Source of the DNA: Bizionia sp. M204 | GTDB lineage: Bacteria > Bacteroidota > Bacteroidia > Flavobacteriales > Flavobacteriaceae | Direction: 5' to 3' | DNA: 64,000 nucleotides | Assembly: GCF_023205095.1 (NCBI RefSeq) | Contig: NZ_CP046242.1 | Location: 1,477,001 to 1,541,000, forward strand | Shown here: positions 36,677 to 45,807 of the stretch, piece by piece | Position numbering within the stretch: position 1 is the stretch's first letter | Layout of the letters: every line of letters begins with the position of its first letter | The notes under the pieces: generated by a model | The model's database searches: none | Told to the model about the DNA's origin: nothing | The model's input: the letters and a program-made list of their open reading frames with translations, nothing else | Made by a program: the position numbers and the translations under genes

Positions 36677-39109
36677 ATGAATTTTAAATCGTTGCTTCTT
36701 CTCTTACTCTACTTAATTACATCCTTTTCTGTTTTTTCACAAGAGCGGCAAACCATTCTATTAACGGATAATTGGAAGTTCCAAAAGGGATCCAACGATC
36801 AAGCCTTTCAAAAACAATTTAACGATTCTAAATGGGAAACAGTAACCGTCCCGCATGATTGGGCCATTAAAGGACCATTTGATAAAAATATAGACATTCA
36901 AGAAGTTACCATTGCGCAAGATGGCATGTATAAACCTGCAGCATTAACAGGCAGAAGTGGTGCATTACCTTATGTTGGCGAAGCTTGGTACCGAAACACA
37001 TTTTTAACTTCAGGTTTTGATGACACCAAAAAAGCCATCATCCTTTTTGATGGTGCCATGAGCGAACCCCAAGTTTATATTAATGGGAAAAAGGTTGGCG
37101 AATGGAATTTTGGTTACAATTATTTTTACTTCGATATTTCAAAATATATTACCGCAAACGCAGAAAACACCATTGCGGTTCATTTATCTAATCTGCCACT
37201 ATCCTCACGGTGGTATCCTGGCGCAGGATTGTACCGAAACGTTAAAGTAATTATTAAAAATAAAAACTCGGTAGATCAATGGGGAACCTTTGTTACCACA
37301 CCGTTTATAAGCGATAATCTTGCTAAAGTAAATATTAAAACTAAAGTTTCTGGCAAAAATTTAACGCTCGTTACTAAAATTGTAAACACCAATGGACAGG
37401 AAGTCGCTTCACAGAAAACGACGCAGATATTTAATCAGGAATTCGAACAAAACATTCCTGTTCAAAACCCCAAGCTCTGGGAATTAGATGCGCCATATTT
37501 ATACACAGCCATTTCAGAAATTTACAAGGATAATCAACTTCAAGACCGCTATTCAACACGTTTTGGAATTCGCAGTATTAATTATGAAGCACACAAAGGC
37601 TTTAGTTTAAACGGGAACATCACGAAATTTAAAGGCGTCTGTTTACATCATGATTTAGGTCCTCTTGGAACAGCTGTTAACAAGTCCGCTTTAAAAAGAC
37701 AACTACGCATTTTGAAAGATATGGGAGCTAATGCCATTCGTAGTTCCCACAACATGCCATCCATAGAGCAATTGGAGCTATGCGATGAAATGGGCTTTCT
37801 ATTTCTAGCCGAATCCTTTGATGAGTGGGCAGAACCCAAGGTTGAAAATGGCTACAATCGCTTTTTTAAAACCGATGTGGAAAAAGATATCGTAAATCTG
37901 GTTCATGCCACCAGAAACCATCCATGTATAGTTATGTGGAGTGCTGGTAACGAAGTCCCAGATCAATTTGGTTCGGAAGGTGCCAAACGTGCCAAAATGA
38001 TTCAAGATATTTTTCACAGAGAAGATCCCACACGACCGGTAACCGTTGGCATGGATCAGGTTACTGCTACTATGGCGTCTGGTTTTGGAGCACTTTTGGA
38101 TATTCCAGGGTTAAATTACCGAACGTATTTATACGAAGAAGCCTATGAGAAATTTCCCCAAGGTCTCATTTTAGGTTCGGAAACAGCATCAACAGTCAGT
38201 TCTCGCGGGATTTATAAATTTCCGGTTAAAGAAGCTCAAATGAAACTATATGATGACTTTCAAAGTTCGTCATACGATTTAGAATATTGTAGCTGGTCCA
38301 ACACACCAGATGTGGATGCTGTTTTACAAGACACACATGATTGGGTTATTGGCGAGTTTGTTTGGACAGGTTTCGACTATTTAGGCGAACCAACGCCTTA
38401 CTATAAAGAATGGCCCTCACGAAGTTCCTATTTTGGGATGATTGATTTAGCGGGTTTACCAAAAGACCGTTATTACCATTATCGAAGCCGCTGGAATACC
38501 AACGATGAAACCTTACACATTTTACCACATTGGAACTGGGAAGGTCAAGAAGGTGATACCATTCCAGTTTTCGTTTATACCAATTATAATGCTGCCGAAT
38601 TATTTTTAAACGGAAAGAGCTTAGGGGTTCAAACAAAAAATGATTCTACCGCCTTAACACGCTACCGACTTATGTGGATGGATGTTATTTATGAACCCGG
38701 TGAATTGAAGGTTATAGCTTTGGATGATGCTGGTAATCCCGTAGCTGAAAAACGAATTCAAACTTCAGGAGAACCCTATGCCCTAAAATTAGAAACGGAT
38801 AGACTGGAATTACAAGCAAACGGCAATGATTTAGCTTATGTTACGGTTTCCGTCGTCGATAAAAATGGGATAGAATGTCCAACAGCTACCAATCAATTAA
38901 ATTTTAAAGTATCAGGAACTGGCAGCTTTCGTGCTGTTTGTAATGGTGATGCCACCTCTTTAGAAATGTTTCATATTCCAACCATGAAATTGTTCAGCGG
39001 AAAATTGGTTGTTACCGTTCAATCCACAGATAAAATTGGTAATATGACATTAACAGTAACAGGAAATGGCTTAAAAACAGCTAAAATAGACATCCAGTCT
39101 AAAAAATAA
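36677..39109 (+). CDS. Exported beta-galactosidase (glycoside hydrolase family 2)
   Basis: I start this at ATG 36677 because MNFKSLLLLLLYL to FSVFSQ is a signal peptide; the in-frame ATG at 36617 overlaps the sialidase end and adds 20 residues. The order is jelly-roll sugar-binding domain, Ig-like domain, TIM barrel and C-terminal Ig/DUF4982-type domains. The acid/base is probably E426 (MWSAGNEVPDQ) and the nucleophile E502 (LGSETAST). It should hydrolyse terminal beta-galactose; a related beta-glycosidase specificity is possible. The 37-bp gap to the sialidase suggests an operon. Confidence 0.92.
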   Translation: MNFKSLLLLLLYLITSFSVFSQERQTILLTDNWKFQKGSNDQAFQKQFNDSKWETVTVPHDWAIKGPFDKNIDIQEVTIAQDGMYKPAALTGRSGALPYVGEAWYRNTFLTSGFDDTKKAIILFDGAMSEPQVYINGKKVGEWNFGYNYFYFDISKYITANAENTIAVHLSNLPLSSRWYPGAGLYRNVKVIIKNKNSVDQWGTFVTTPFISDNLAKVNIKTKVSGKNLTLVTKIVNTNGQEVASQKTTQIFNQEFEQNIPVQNPKLWELDAPYLYTAISEIYKDNQLQDRYSTRFGIRSINYEAHKGFSLNGNITKFKGVCLHHDLGPLGTAVNKSALKRQLRILKDMGANAIRSSHNMPSIEQLELCDEMGFLFLAESFDEWAEPKVENGYNRFFKTDVEKDIVNLVHATRNHPCIVMWSAGNEVPDQFGSEGAKRAKMIQDIFHREDPTRPVTVGMDQVTATMASGFGALLDIPGLNYRTYLYEEAYEKFPQGLILGSETASTVSSRGIYKFPVKEAQMKLYDDFQSSSYDLEYCSWSNTPDVDAVLQDTHDWVIGEFVWTGFDYLGEPTPYYKEWPSRSSYFGMIDLAGLPKDRYYHYRSRWNTNDETLHILPHWNWEGQEGDTIPVFVYTNYNAAELFLNGKSLGVQTKNDSTALTRYRLMWMDVIYEPGELKVIALDDAGNPVAEKRIQTSGEPYALKLETDRLELQANGNDLAYVTVSVVDKNGIECPTATNQLNFKVSGTGSFRAVCNGDATSLEMFHIPTMKLFSGKLVVTVQSTDKIGNMTLTVTGNGLKTAKIDIQSKK

Positions 39110-39118
39110 AAATGACTT

Positions 39119-39886
39119 ATGACAACTTATAAATTTCTAATTCTTCTGATGGTTACAAGTTCTATTTATTCCCAAAGCAATTATAAATCAGCTGAAGGGT
39201 TTTATGAGCTTTCAAGTTTTGAGATGGCTGCTGGCATGTATTTGTTGGAAGATCAAACATTTTTCTACTTTGCCTCTTTCGGGAATGTGGATTTAAAAAT
39301 ATATGGCACCTATACCCTATCAAATTCAAATCAAATTACACTTTTTCCCAATCCTGAATTAACTAAAAAATTCCATTTTTACGGGTTACATAACCCTGAA
39401 AATAAAAATTATATTACGTTTTACTACAAGCAACCTTATGAGCAAAATGCAGAACAACTACTAATTGAAATTGACGGAAAGTATCAAGAATTCCCAAAAT
39501 TCACTTCGGCTATTTCAGAAGTTTCTATGCGTATTGAATTTCCACAATCGGAAATTATTAAAATAGGCTATAAAAATCCTGACGCACAGAATGCATTTCA
39601 ATATGAATTATTAGAAACCGCCAAACTCCATGATGGCATCAACGAAATTAAAATTTTTCATAATTATTACGCGGAAATGATTGTTGCTGTATCACAATTA
39701 GCATTCAAACTAGAAAATGGCATATTAACCGATTTAAATGAATTCAACCAAAAAACGATTCCAAAGAAAGAAATCAACCCCGATATTAAAAATCAAGTTC
39801 TAGCTTTTATTGCAGATAAGAAAAGTAAAACAACTATAAATCGTGATGGGAAAATCTATGAAAAAATAGATTTAACCTCCAAATAA
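39119..39886 (+). CDS. Exported hypothetical protein
   Basis: This 255-aa protein has a signal peptide (about 1-18, ending SIYSQ). The N-terminal half has short beta strands (FYELSSFEMAAGMYLLEDQTFFYFASFGNVDL), a pattern seen in small flavobacterial exported proteins. It starts 9 bp after the beta-galactosidase stop, so it is likely in that operon. No function assigned. Confidence 0.78.
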   Translation: MTTYKFLILLMVTSSIYSQSNYKSAEGFYELSSFEMAAGMYLLEDQTFFYFASFGNVDLKIYGTYTLSNSNQITLFPNPELTKKFHFYGLHNPENKNYITFYYKQPYEQNAEQLLIEIDGKYQEFPKFTSAISEVSMRIEFPQSEIIKIGYKNPDAQNAFQYELLETAKLHDGINEIKIFHNYYAEMIVAVSQLAFKLENGILTDLNEFNQKTIPKKEINPDIKNQVLAFIADKKSKTTINRDGKIYEKIDLTSK

Positions 39887-39954
39887 GATTTCAGTTACCA
39901 GTATATTGTTTACACGGATAGAACCTATATAATTAATTTTAATTTCAAATTTTA

Positions 39955-40779
39955 ATGACCTTTATACAAACCATTTTGCGGGGAATAGGACAAGTCATGT
40001 TTCAAAACAATATATATTCTGGTCTATTATTTTTAATAGGAATTTTCTACAACTCCTGGCTATTAGGATTAGCAGCTCTATTCGGCACAATAATAAGCAC
40101 CGTTTCGGCTCATGTTTTGAAGTATCCAAAAGAGGCCATTAAAAACGGCCTATATGGTTTTAATGGAACATTAACAGGTATAGCAGTGTTTTGTTTTTTT
40201 GAGGTTTCTGTCGTAACCGTTTTCGCACTCTTTTTAGGTGCCATTTTATCAACGGTAATCATGGCATATTTACAAAAAATTATCCTGCCTTTTACTGCTC
40301 CTTTTGTCATGGCTACATGGCTAACCATATATTTCCTGATAGTTATTTTTAATTTTCCACTATTGGCGCCATTAGAGCAAATTGAAAGTAGTCTTAATTT
40401 TCTAATATCCTCTGGTAATAGTTTCGGTCAAGTCATGTTTCAAGAAAATAGTATAACAGGATTATTTTTCTTTATAGGAATTTTACTGAATAATAAATTA
40501 ATGGCCGTATATGCGGCCTACGCAGCAGTTTTAGGGCCCATTGTTGGATGGCTTGTTTCAGAATCTTCATCTACAATTAACGCGGGACTCATGGGTTACA
40601 ACGCCATACTATGCGCTATAGCACTTGTAGGAACCGGATGGAAGGATTTTTTATGGATTACCAGTGCAATTATTCTATCCACATTACTAAATATAGGTAT
40701 GGCCATGACGGGCTTAATTACCCTTACTGCTCCTTTTGTATTAGCAACTTGGGGGATTTTAATGGTGAACAAAGTTTAA
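39955..40779 (+). CDS. Urea transporter
   Basis: This 274-aa protein has ten predicted helices in two homologous halves, each starting with the same motif (GIGQVMFQNNIYSGLLFLIG and SFGQVMFQENSITGLFFFIG) and containing GLYGFNGTLTGIA or GLMGYNAILCAIA. This internal repeat and these strings mark the UT/Yut urea channel family, giving passive urea passage across the inner membrane. No urease genes lie in the window, so its physiological partner is elsewhere or absent. Confidence 0.92.
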   Translation: MTFIQTILRGIGQVMFQNNIYSGLLFLIGIFYNSWLLGLAALFGTIISTVSAHVLKYPKEAIKNGLYGFNGTLTGIAVFCFFEVSVVTVFALFLGAILSTVIMAYLQKIILPFTAPFVMATWLTIYFLIVIFNFPLLAPLEQIESSLNFLISSGNSFGQVMFQENSITGLFFFIGILLNNKLMAVYAAYAAVLGPIVGWLVSESSSTINAGLMGYNAILCAIALVGTGWKDFLWITSAIILSTLLNIGMAMTGLITLTAPFVLATWGILMVNKV

Positions 40780-40880
40780 AAATTTAAATCGATAAATTGA
40801 TTGTCTTGATATTAAATACACAACCTATCATTTGAATTAGAAATTAATTCTCTAAATTGAAAGTGGAAAAACAGAATAAA

Positions 40881-41231
40881 ATGGATCTACCAACTAGCAA
40901 CCCGATATTCATCATACCTGTATCTACAGGATTAATTTTTTTAATTGTTGGATTCATCATGATGAAGTTTCCGCCTAAAAAAATAAATGGTCTGTATGGT
41001 TATCGTACGGCAAGCTCCATGAAAAATCAAGAGCGATGGGATTTTGCACAAATTTATTCCGCTATAGAAATGATGAAATTAGGAGTTGTCTTAGCTTTAA
41101 CCGGGTTGCTTGGTTTTATTGTGCAACCCAATGAAAAAATAGCCACATTAATTGGTATTAGCTTCATGGTTATACTTGTTGTTGTGCTATTTATTCGCGT
41201 AGAATCTGCTATAAAAAATAAGTTTAACTAA
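40881..41231 (+). CDS. SdpI-like small membrane protein
   Basis: This roughly 116-aa protein has three transmembrane segments and the SdpI family motif GLYGYRTASSMKNQERWDFA. The ATG at 40881 is preferred; an upstream TTG at 40857 would add 8 residues. In Bacillus, SdpI gives immunity to a toxin, but most relatives, including this one, have no known partner. The amidase/toxin genes of sdp loci are absent here. Confidence 0.8.
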   Translation: MDLPTSNPIFIIPVSTGLIFLIVGFIMMKFPPKKINGLYGYRTASSMKNQERWDFAQIYSAIEMMKLGVVLALTGLLGFIVQPNEKIATLIGISFMVILVVVLFIRVESAIKNKFN

Positions 41232-41254
41232 ACAGTAAATAGCTAAAATCACAC

Positions 41255-41821
41255 ATGAAAAAACGCACATTGTATCTCGTATTCCTCACAGTTTGTTTTA
41301 GCAGTACTTTACACGCTCAAAATACAATTGAAGCTCCTAAAGGCTATTCAACGCAGATAGGAAATATGGTTTCCATGCTGGAAGATTTAAAAGCACGCCT
41401 TACTGCTGGTGTTGTAAACCTGAATCAAAATGAAGTCGATTTTTTATTAGATGATGATGCGAACCGCATGGGTGCCATGATTTTACATTTGGCAGCCACC
41501 GAAAAATATTACCAATTATATACGTTTGAAAACAGAAGTTTGAACAAAGACGAAAACGAAACCTGGCTAATGCCTTTATAGTTAGGCAAACCAGCTAGAA
41601 GCGAACTTGTAAATAAACCTATTAGTTACTATTTAGATATTTGGGATGCAGTTAGAAAAGAAACCTTGAAACTATTAAAAACCAAAGATGATACCTGGTT
41701 TAATTCAAAAATAAAAAATTCTAGTATGAACAACCATTGGGCGTGGTATCATGTTATGGAACATCAAGCGAATCATATGGGACAAATTCGATTAATTATA
41801 AAAAGAGTTCCTAAAAACTAA
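41255..41821 (+). pseudogene. Exported DinB-family protein gene interrupted by in-frame TAG
   Basis: Codons 1-108 encode a signal peptide (about 1-22, ending LHAQ) and the first half of a DinB-like domain with H78. Codon 109 is TAG (41579-41581). The same frame then stays open for 79 codons to TAA at 41819-41821, encoding LGKPARSELVNKP, then HWAWYHVMEHQANHMGQIRL with the second metal motif H170-x3-H174. The two pieces together make a complete 187-residue protein plus the stop position. Reading-frame preservation suggests a recent nonsense mutation, read-through, or a sequence error. Confidence 0.85.
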
Positions 41822-41920
41822 AAACATCAATAAAGCGAAGAAGTAGCGTTACCTGAACGCCATTGTAACTTTAATTTTTAACATTTCTACATTCCTAATA
41901 ATTAAATTAAAAATAAAGTG

Positions 41921-41928
41921 TACCTTTG
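41921..41928 (+). promoter_or_regulatory. -7 box and long leader of the DEAD-box helicase gene
   Basis: TACCTTTG matches TAnnTTTG and lies 140 bp upstream of the ATG, giving an untranslated leader of about 130 nt. The leader has a small hairpin CCTCA/TGAGG (41969-41981). Long leaders on such helicase genes fit cold-shock control. Confidence 0.55.
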
Positions 41929-42067
41929 CACGAAATTTGGCGGAACCTGACGTTCTATCAAATTAATTCCTCAGGGTGAGGGTGTGTTACTAGAAGTTTA
42001 GGTTAAGTATGTCGATTCTCTTCTTTTGTAACACTACAAAACATAATCGATTACTTATTAAACACGA

Positions 42068-43915
42068 ATGAATACATTCCAAGATTTAGGTCTTAATGAC
42101 GACCTATTACAAGCTATTACTGACATGGGTTTTGAAACCCCTAGTGATGTTCAATCCCAAGCAATTCCCATTTTATTAGAAAAAGACACCGATTTAGTTG
42201 CCTTAGCGCAAACTGGAACGGGAAAAACAGCTGCATTTGGTTTTCCAATGTTGCAAAAAATCCAGATGGATAGTCGCACAACACAAGGTTTAATCCTTTC
42301 GCCAACACGTGAATTGTGTTTGCAAATTGCCAACGAAATGAAAGCTTACGGTAAACACTGTAAAGGTTTAAACGTTGTAGCAATTTACGGTGGGTCTAGT
42401 ATTACAGATCAAGCACGCGAGGTTAAAAGAGGTGCACAAATTATTGTTGCTACACCTGGTCGTATGAAAGATATGATTAAGCGTAGATTAGTAGATATTT
42501 CTAAAATTGAATACGCCGTTTTAGATGAAGCTGATGAAATGCTAAACATGGGTTTTAAAGAGGATATTACTGATATCTTATCGCATACACCTGAAGACAA
42601 AAACACCTGGTTATTCTCGGCTACCATGCCTAAAGAGGTTTCCAATATTGCCAAGAAATTTATGGCAAACCCTATTGAGATTACAGTAGGAAATAAAAAT
42701 GAAAGTACGAGTCAAGTAACGCATGAGTATTATTTAGTTAATGCACGTGATCGTTATGCAGCTTTAAAACGTTTATCCGATGCAAATCCAGATATCTTTT
42801 CTGTTATTTTCTGTAGAACAAAACGCGATACACAAAAAGTAGCTGAACAATTAATTGAAGACGGCTACAGTGCTGGCGCATTACATGGCGATTTAAGTCA
42901 GAATCAACGTGATTTGGTAATGAAATCTTTCAGAAACCAGCAAATTCAAATGCTAGTGGCAACAGATGTTGCTGCTCGTGGGATTGATGTAGACGATATT
43001 ACACACGTAATAAACTACCAGTTACCGGATGAACCGGAAGTATACACACACCGATCTGGTAGAACTGGTCGTGCTGGAAAAACAGGAATCTCTATGGTTA
43101 TTGTTTCAAAAAGCGAGGTTCGTAAAATTAAAAGTATTGAACGCATCATTAAGAAAGACTTCATTAAAAAAGAAATTCCTGATGGCATAGAAATTTGTGA
43201 AGTTCAATTAATGTCGCTTGCCAATAAAATCCACAACACAGAAATAAACCCTGAAATTAATAAGTATTTAGAAAGTATCAACGAACTATTTGCTGACACA
43301 TCTAAAGATGAATTAATTAAGAAATTTTTCTCTGTAGAATTTACGCGTTTCTTTAATTACTATTCAAAATCACGTATTCAAAACGTAACAGAATCTCGTG
43401 GAAGTGATCGTTCTGATGATGGTGGTGGACGTGGTTATACCAGTAATGCCAATGATACACGTTACTTTATAAACGTTGGTCGTAAAGATGGTTACGATTG
43501 GATGAAGCTAAAAGATTTCCTTAAAGAAGTTTTAGAATTAGGTCGTGATGACGTTTTTAAAGTGGATGTTAAAGAAAGTTTCTCATTTTTTACAACCGAA
43601 AAAGGTTTACAAGAAAAAGTATTGGCATTCTTTACGGATTTCAAACACGAAGGTCGTTTTGTAAATGTAGAAGTAAGCGAAGATAAAGGTCGTGGTACTA
43701 GCCGAAACAAACGCAGAAGTGGCGGAAGTGGTTTTGGAGGAAAACGACGTGATGATAAGCCAAGAGGTGAACGTCGTTCAAGTGGTGGACGTAGTGATCG
43801 TGGTGGCGATTCTGGAAACAGACGTAGCCGCAGAAGTGATAGCGACTCTAAACCAAGACGTACAGAAACTAGTAACGATTCCGGTTCTGAAAGACCAAGA
43901 CGCTCTAGACGCTAA
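42068..43915 (+). CDS. deaD: DEAD-box ATP-dependent RNA helicase (DeaD/CsdA type)
   Basis: This 615-aa enzyme unwinds RNA during ribosome assembly and cold adaptation. Motifs in order: Q motif (FETPSDVQSQAIP), I (AQTGTGKT), Ia (PTRELCLQI), II (LDEADEML), III (SATMP), and VI (HRSGRTGRAGKTG). A DbpA-like RNA-binding domain follows (about 470-545; RYFINVGRKDGYDWMKLKDF) and then a basic tail rich in Arg, Gly and Ser (about 550-615). The tail is low-complexity and fits non-specific RNA binding. Confidence 0.95.
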   Translation: MNTFQDLGLNDDLLQAITDMGFETPSDVQSQAIPILLEKDTDLVALAQTGTGKTAAFGFPMLQKIQMDSRTTQGLILSPTRELCLQIANEMKAYGKHCKGLNVVAIYGGSSITDQAREVKRGAQIIVATPGRMKDMIKRRLVDISKIEYAVLDEADEMLNMGFKEDITDILSHTPEDKNTWLFSATMPKEVSNIAKKFMANPIEITVGNKNESTSQVTHEYYLVNARDRYAALKRLSDANPDIFSVIFCRTKRDTQKVAEQLIEDGYSAGALHGDLSQNQRDLVMKSFRNQQIQMLVATDVAARGIDVDDITHVINYQLPDEPEVYTHRSGRTGRAGKTGISMVIVSKSEVRKIKSIERIIKKDFIKKEIPDGIEICEVQLMSLANKIHNTEINPEINKYLESINELFADTSKDELIKKFFSVEFTRFFNYYSKSRIQNVTESRGSDRSDDGGGRGYTSNANDTRYFINVGRKDGYDWMKLKDFLKEVLELGRDDVFKVDVKESFSFFTTEKGLQEKVLAFFTDFKHEGRFVNVEVSEDKGRGTSRNKRRSGGSGFGGKRRDDKPRGERRSSGGRSDRGGDSGNRRSRRSDSDSKPRRTETSNDSGSERPRRSRR

Positions 43916-44002
43916 ACACAACTGTTAATAATAAGTCAAATAAAGTACTAAATGAGAAATCTATTTTTTTGTTTAGTACTTTTATTGTTTAATTTAGCCA
44001 GC

Positions 44003-44776
44003 ATGAAGCACTACCTATTCCTACTTATTGCATTGTTTACCTTTTATCTTGGTTTCTCACAGGACCAAACCTATGTAAAGGGCGTTATTATAAACGCATC
44101 ACAAGGGGAACCTTTGGAAAGTGTTAATATTGTAAATTTAACACAGGTAATTGGTACTACAACCAATGCCGAAGGAGAATTTACCTTACGTGCCCAAGCA
44201 AATGATACGCTGCACCTCTCCTATTTAGGTTTTAAATCTATAAAAGTTCGTGTTACTAATGACTGGATAAAGTTTGGAACGTCTACCATCCAATTAAATG
44301 AATTGGCACTAGCTTTAGAAGAAGTCGTTATAAATGATTTCCGCTTAACAGGAATTTTAGAAGTGGATATTCAAAATGTGCCCATCAATAATAATTACCG
44401 ATACAGTATTTCTGGTTTACCATCCACAGGCTATGAAGCTGGAAATCGTAGCAATGCCATAACCAAAGCATTGGGTGCTATTTTTAATCCTGCCGATTTC
44501 CTCTATAAAATGTTTGGGAAAAATCCGAATGAGATGAAAAAACTCAAACAGATGAAGCAAGATGATGAAATTAGAAACCTCCTAGCCTCGCGTTTTGATC
44601 GGGAAATGTTAACGGTTTTACTACAAGTAGACCGTGTAGACTTAGATGAAATAGTGCGTCAATGTAACTATTCGGCCGATTTTATAAATAGCGCTAACGA
44701 TCTTCAAATACTGGATGCTATTAGTGAATGCTATGAGGAATACAAGGTGTTGAGTCGGAGTCGGAAAAAGCGGTAG
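44003..44776 (+). CDS. Carboxypeptidase-like regulatory-domain protein, exported
   Basis: I choose ATG 44003: MKHYLFLLIALFTFYLGFSQ is a complete signal peptide, while the ATG at 43952 adds a second hydrophobic stretch. The mature N-terminus is a carboxypeptidase regulatory-like (CarboxypepD_reg) Ig domain (KGVIINASQGEPLESVNI, then TTTNAEGEFTLRA and LHLSYLGFKS), as in TonB-dependent receptors, but no receptor barrel follows. The remaining part (NAITKALGAIFNPADFLYKMFGKNPNEMKKLKQMK) is helical and unassigned. Probably periplasmic or outer-membrane associated. Confidence 0.83.
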   Translation: MKHYLFLLIALFTFYLGFSQDQTYVKGVIINASQGEPLESVNIVNLTQVIGTTTNAEGEFTLRAQANDTLHLSYLGFKSIKVRVTNDWIKFGTSTIQLNELALALEEVVINDFRLTGILEVDIQNVPINNNYRYSISGLPSTGYEAGNRSNAITKALGAIFNPADFLYKMFGKNPNEMKKLKQMKQDDEIRNLLASRFDREMLTVLLQVDRVDLDEIVRQCNYSADFINSANDLQILDAISECYEEYKVLSRSRKKR

Positions 44777-45076
44777 TTTATTATTAGGTATAGAATCACA
44801 TTTAAAAATACTTTCATAAATATAAGAACCAAGATAATAGCATGAAAGCACAAAATTTTCATGAATTTTGGACTATTTTTTTCCCCTACTCCTACCTGCC
44901 ATGTTTCCGATTAGATGTTTTATGAAATTTTATTCAGAATTCAACTTAAACCAACCTTCTGCATTTGCCTTACTTTTGTAAATAGGATTTCTATTTTATT
45001 TTTATTTTAATTATTAATTTTATAAAAAAGCTGAATTCAGCGAAAAGAATAATACAAAAAACATTTATTTAAACTC
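44777..45076. other. Non-coding gap of 300 bp between convergent genes
   Basis: No full gene is visible. On the minus strand a short open piece near 44935-44990 reads NPIYKSKANAEGWFKLNSE before a stop, possibly a remnant. On the plus strand 44971-44978 reads TACTTTTG, a promoter-like box with nothing obvious to serve. The perfect palindrome at 45030-45041 is listed separately. Confidence 0.4.
45024..45041 (-). terminator. Possible terminator of trmH
   Basis: GCTGAATTCAGC (45030-45041) is a perfect 12-bp palindrome; on the minus strand it is followed by six T (45024-45029). The hairpin would be short. Confidence 0.5.
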
Positions 45077-45742
45077 TTAACTTAAACCACTCTCCTCATA
45101 ATACCGCTCCACGATTTCATCATAACTTTTAATCGTTTTCTTGATCCAATCTAGACGTTTTTCTAACTTTTCATTTTCGGTAAGCTGCCAAGGAATATCC
45201 GTTTGTTTTAATTTGGTGGTAACATGTTGTAAAATAATGGCTGCCGATACAGAAATATTCAAACTCTCTGTAAATCCCGCCATCGGTATTTTTAAATAAC
45301 CATCTGCAGCATCTAAAACCTCCTGCGATAAGCCTTCTGTTTCCCTTCCGAAGAAGAAACAAGATTTTTTAGCCACATCAAACTCATGCAACAAACAATC
45401 ATTGGTATGTGGTGTGGTTGCTATAATTTGATAACCTTCTTGTTTTAAGGCTTTAATGGCATCTTTTACATGGTGATGGCGTTTTAAATCCACCCATTTT
45501 TGCGCGCCCATGGCGATTTCCCTATCTATGCGCTTGCTATTTACTTCTTCTACAATATGAACTTCTTGTATACCAAACACATCACAACTTCTAATTACGG
45601 CACTTGTGTTATGCAATTGGTACACATCTTCTGTAGCAACCGTAAAGTGTTTGGTACGTTGTGATAATACACGATTAAATTTTTCGCGTCTGCTTTCGGT
45701 TAAAAAGCCTTCTAAATGGTTTAGTAATTGTAAATCAATCAT
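45077..45742 (-). CDS. trmH: SpoU-family tRNA 2'-O-methyltransferase (TrmH-like)
   Basis: This 221-aa SPOUT enzyme carries the three SpoU motifs: NTSAVIRSCDVFG, CFFFGRETEGLS and IPMAGFTESLNISVSAAI, with a C-terminal helical extension. The length and LSQRTKHFTVATEDVYQLHN region fit TrmH, which methylates the ribose of G18 in tRNA; another RNA target is possible. Confidence 0.9.
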   Translation of the reverse strand: MIDLQLLNHLEGFLTESRREKFNRVLSQRTKHFTVATEDVYQLHNTSAVIRSCDVFGIQEVHIVEEVNSKRIDREIAMGAQKWVDLKRHHHVKDAIKALKQEGYQIIATTPHTNDCLLHEFDVAKKSCFFFGRETEGLSQEVLDAADGYLKIPMAGFTESLNISVSAAIILQHVTTKLKQTDIPWQLTENEKLEKRLDWIKKTIKSYDEIVERYYEESGLS

Positions 45743-45751
45743 GCTCGGTAT

Positions 45752-45787
45752 AAAAAAAAGAAAAACCCGACGTTATATCAGGTTTTT
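45752..45787 (-). terminator. Terminator of the CHRD gene
   Basis: On the minus strand AAAAACCTGA and TCGGGTTTTT (45778-45787 with 45761-45770) form a stem with one G-T pair, followed by a T-run at 45752-45759. It lies between the CHRD gene and trmH. Confidence 0.8.
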
Positions 45788-45807
45788 ATAGTTTAAAATG
45801 GTACTAA

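Noticed and set aside
40881-41231. Bacteriocin immunity locus (sdp)
   Set aside because: Only an SdpI-like protein is present; there is no toxin precursor, maturation protein or cognate repressor next to it.
43692-43928. Alternative-frame frame over the helicase tail
   Set aside because: Arises from the low-complexity Arg/Gly/Ser codons of the DEAD-box helicase C-terminus.
44935-44990. Short minus-strand piece resembling a protein tail (NPIYKSKANAEGWFKLNSE)
   Set aside because: Only 19-21 codons, bounded by stops, with no recognisable family; mentioned in the gap description only.
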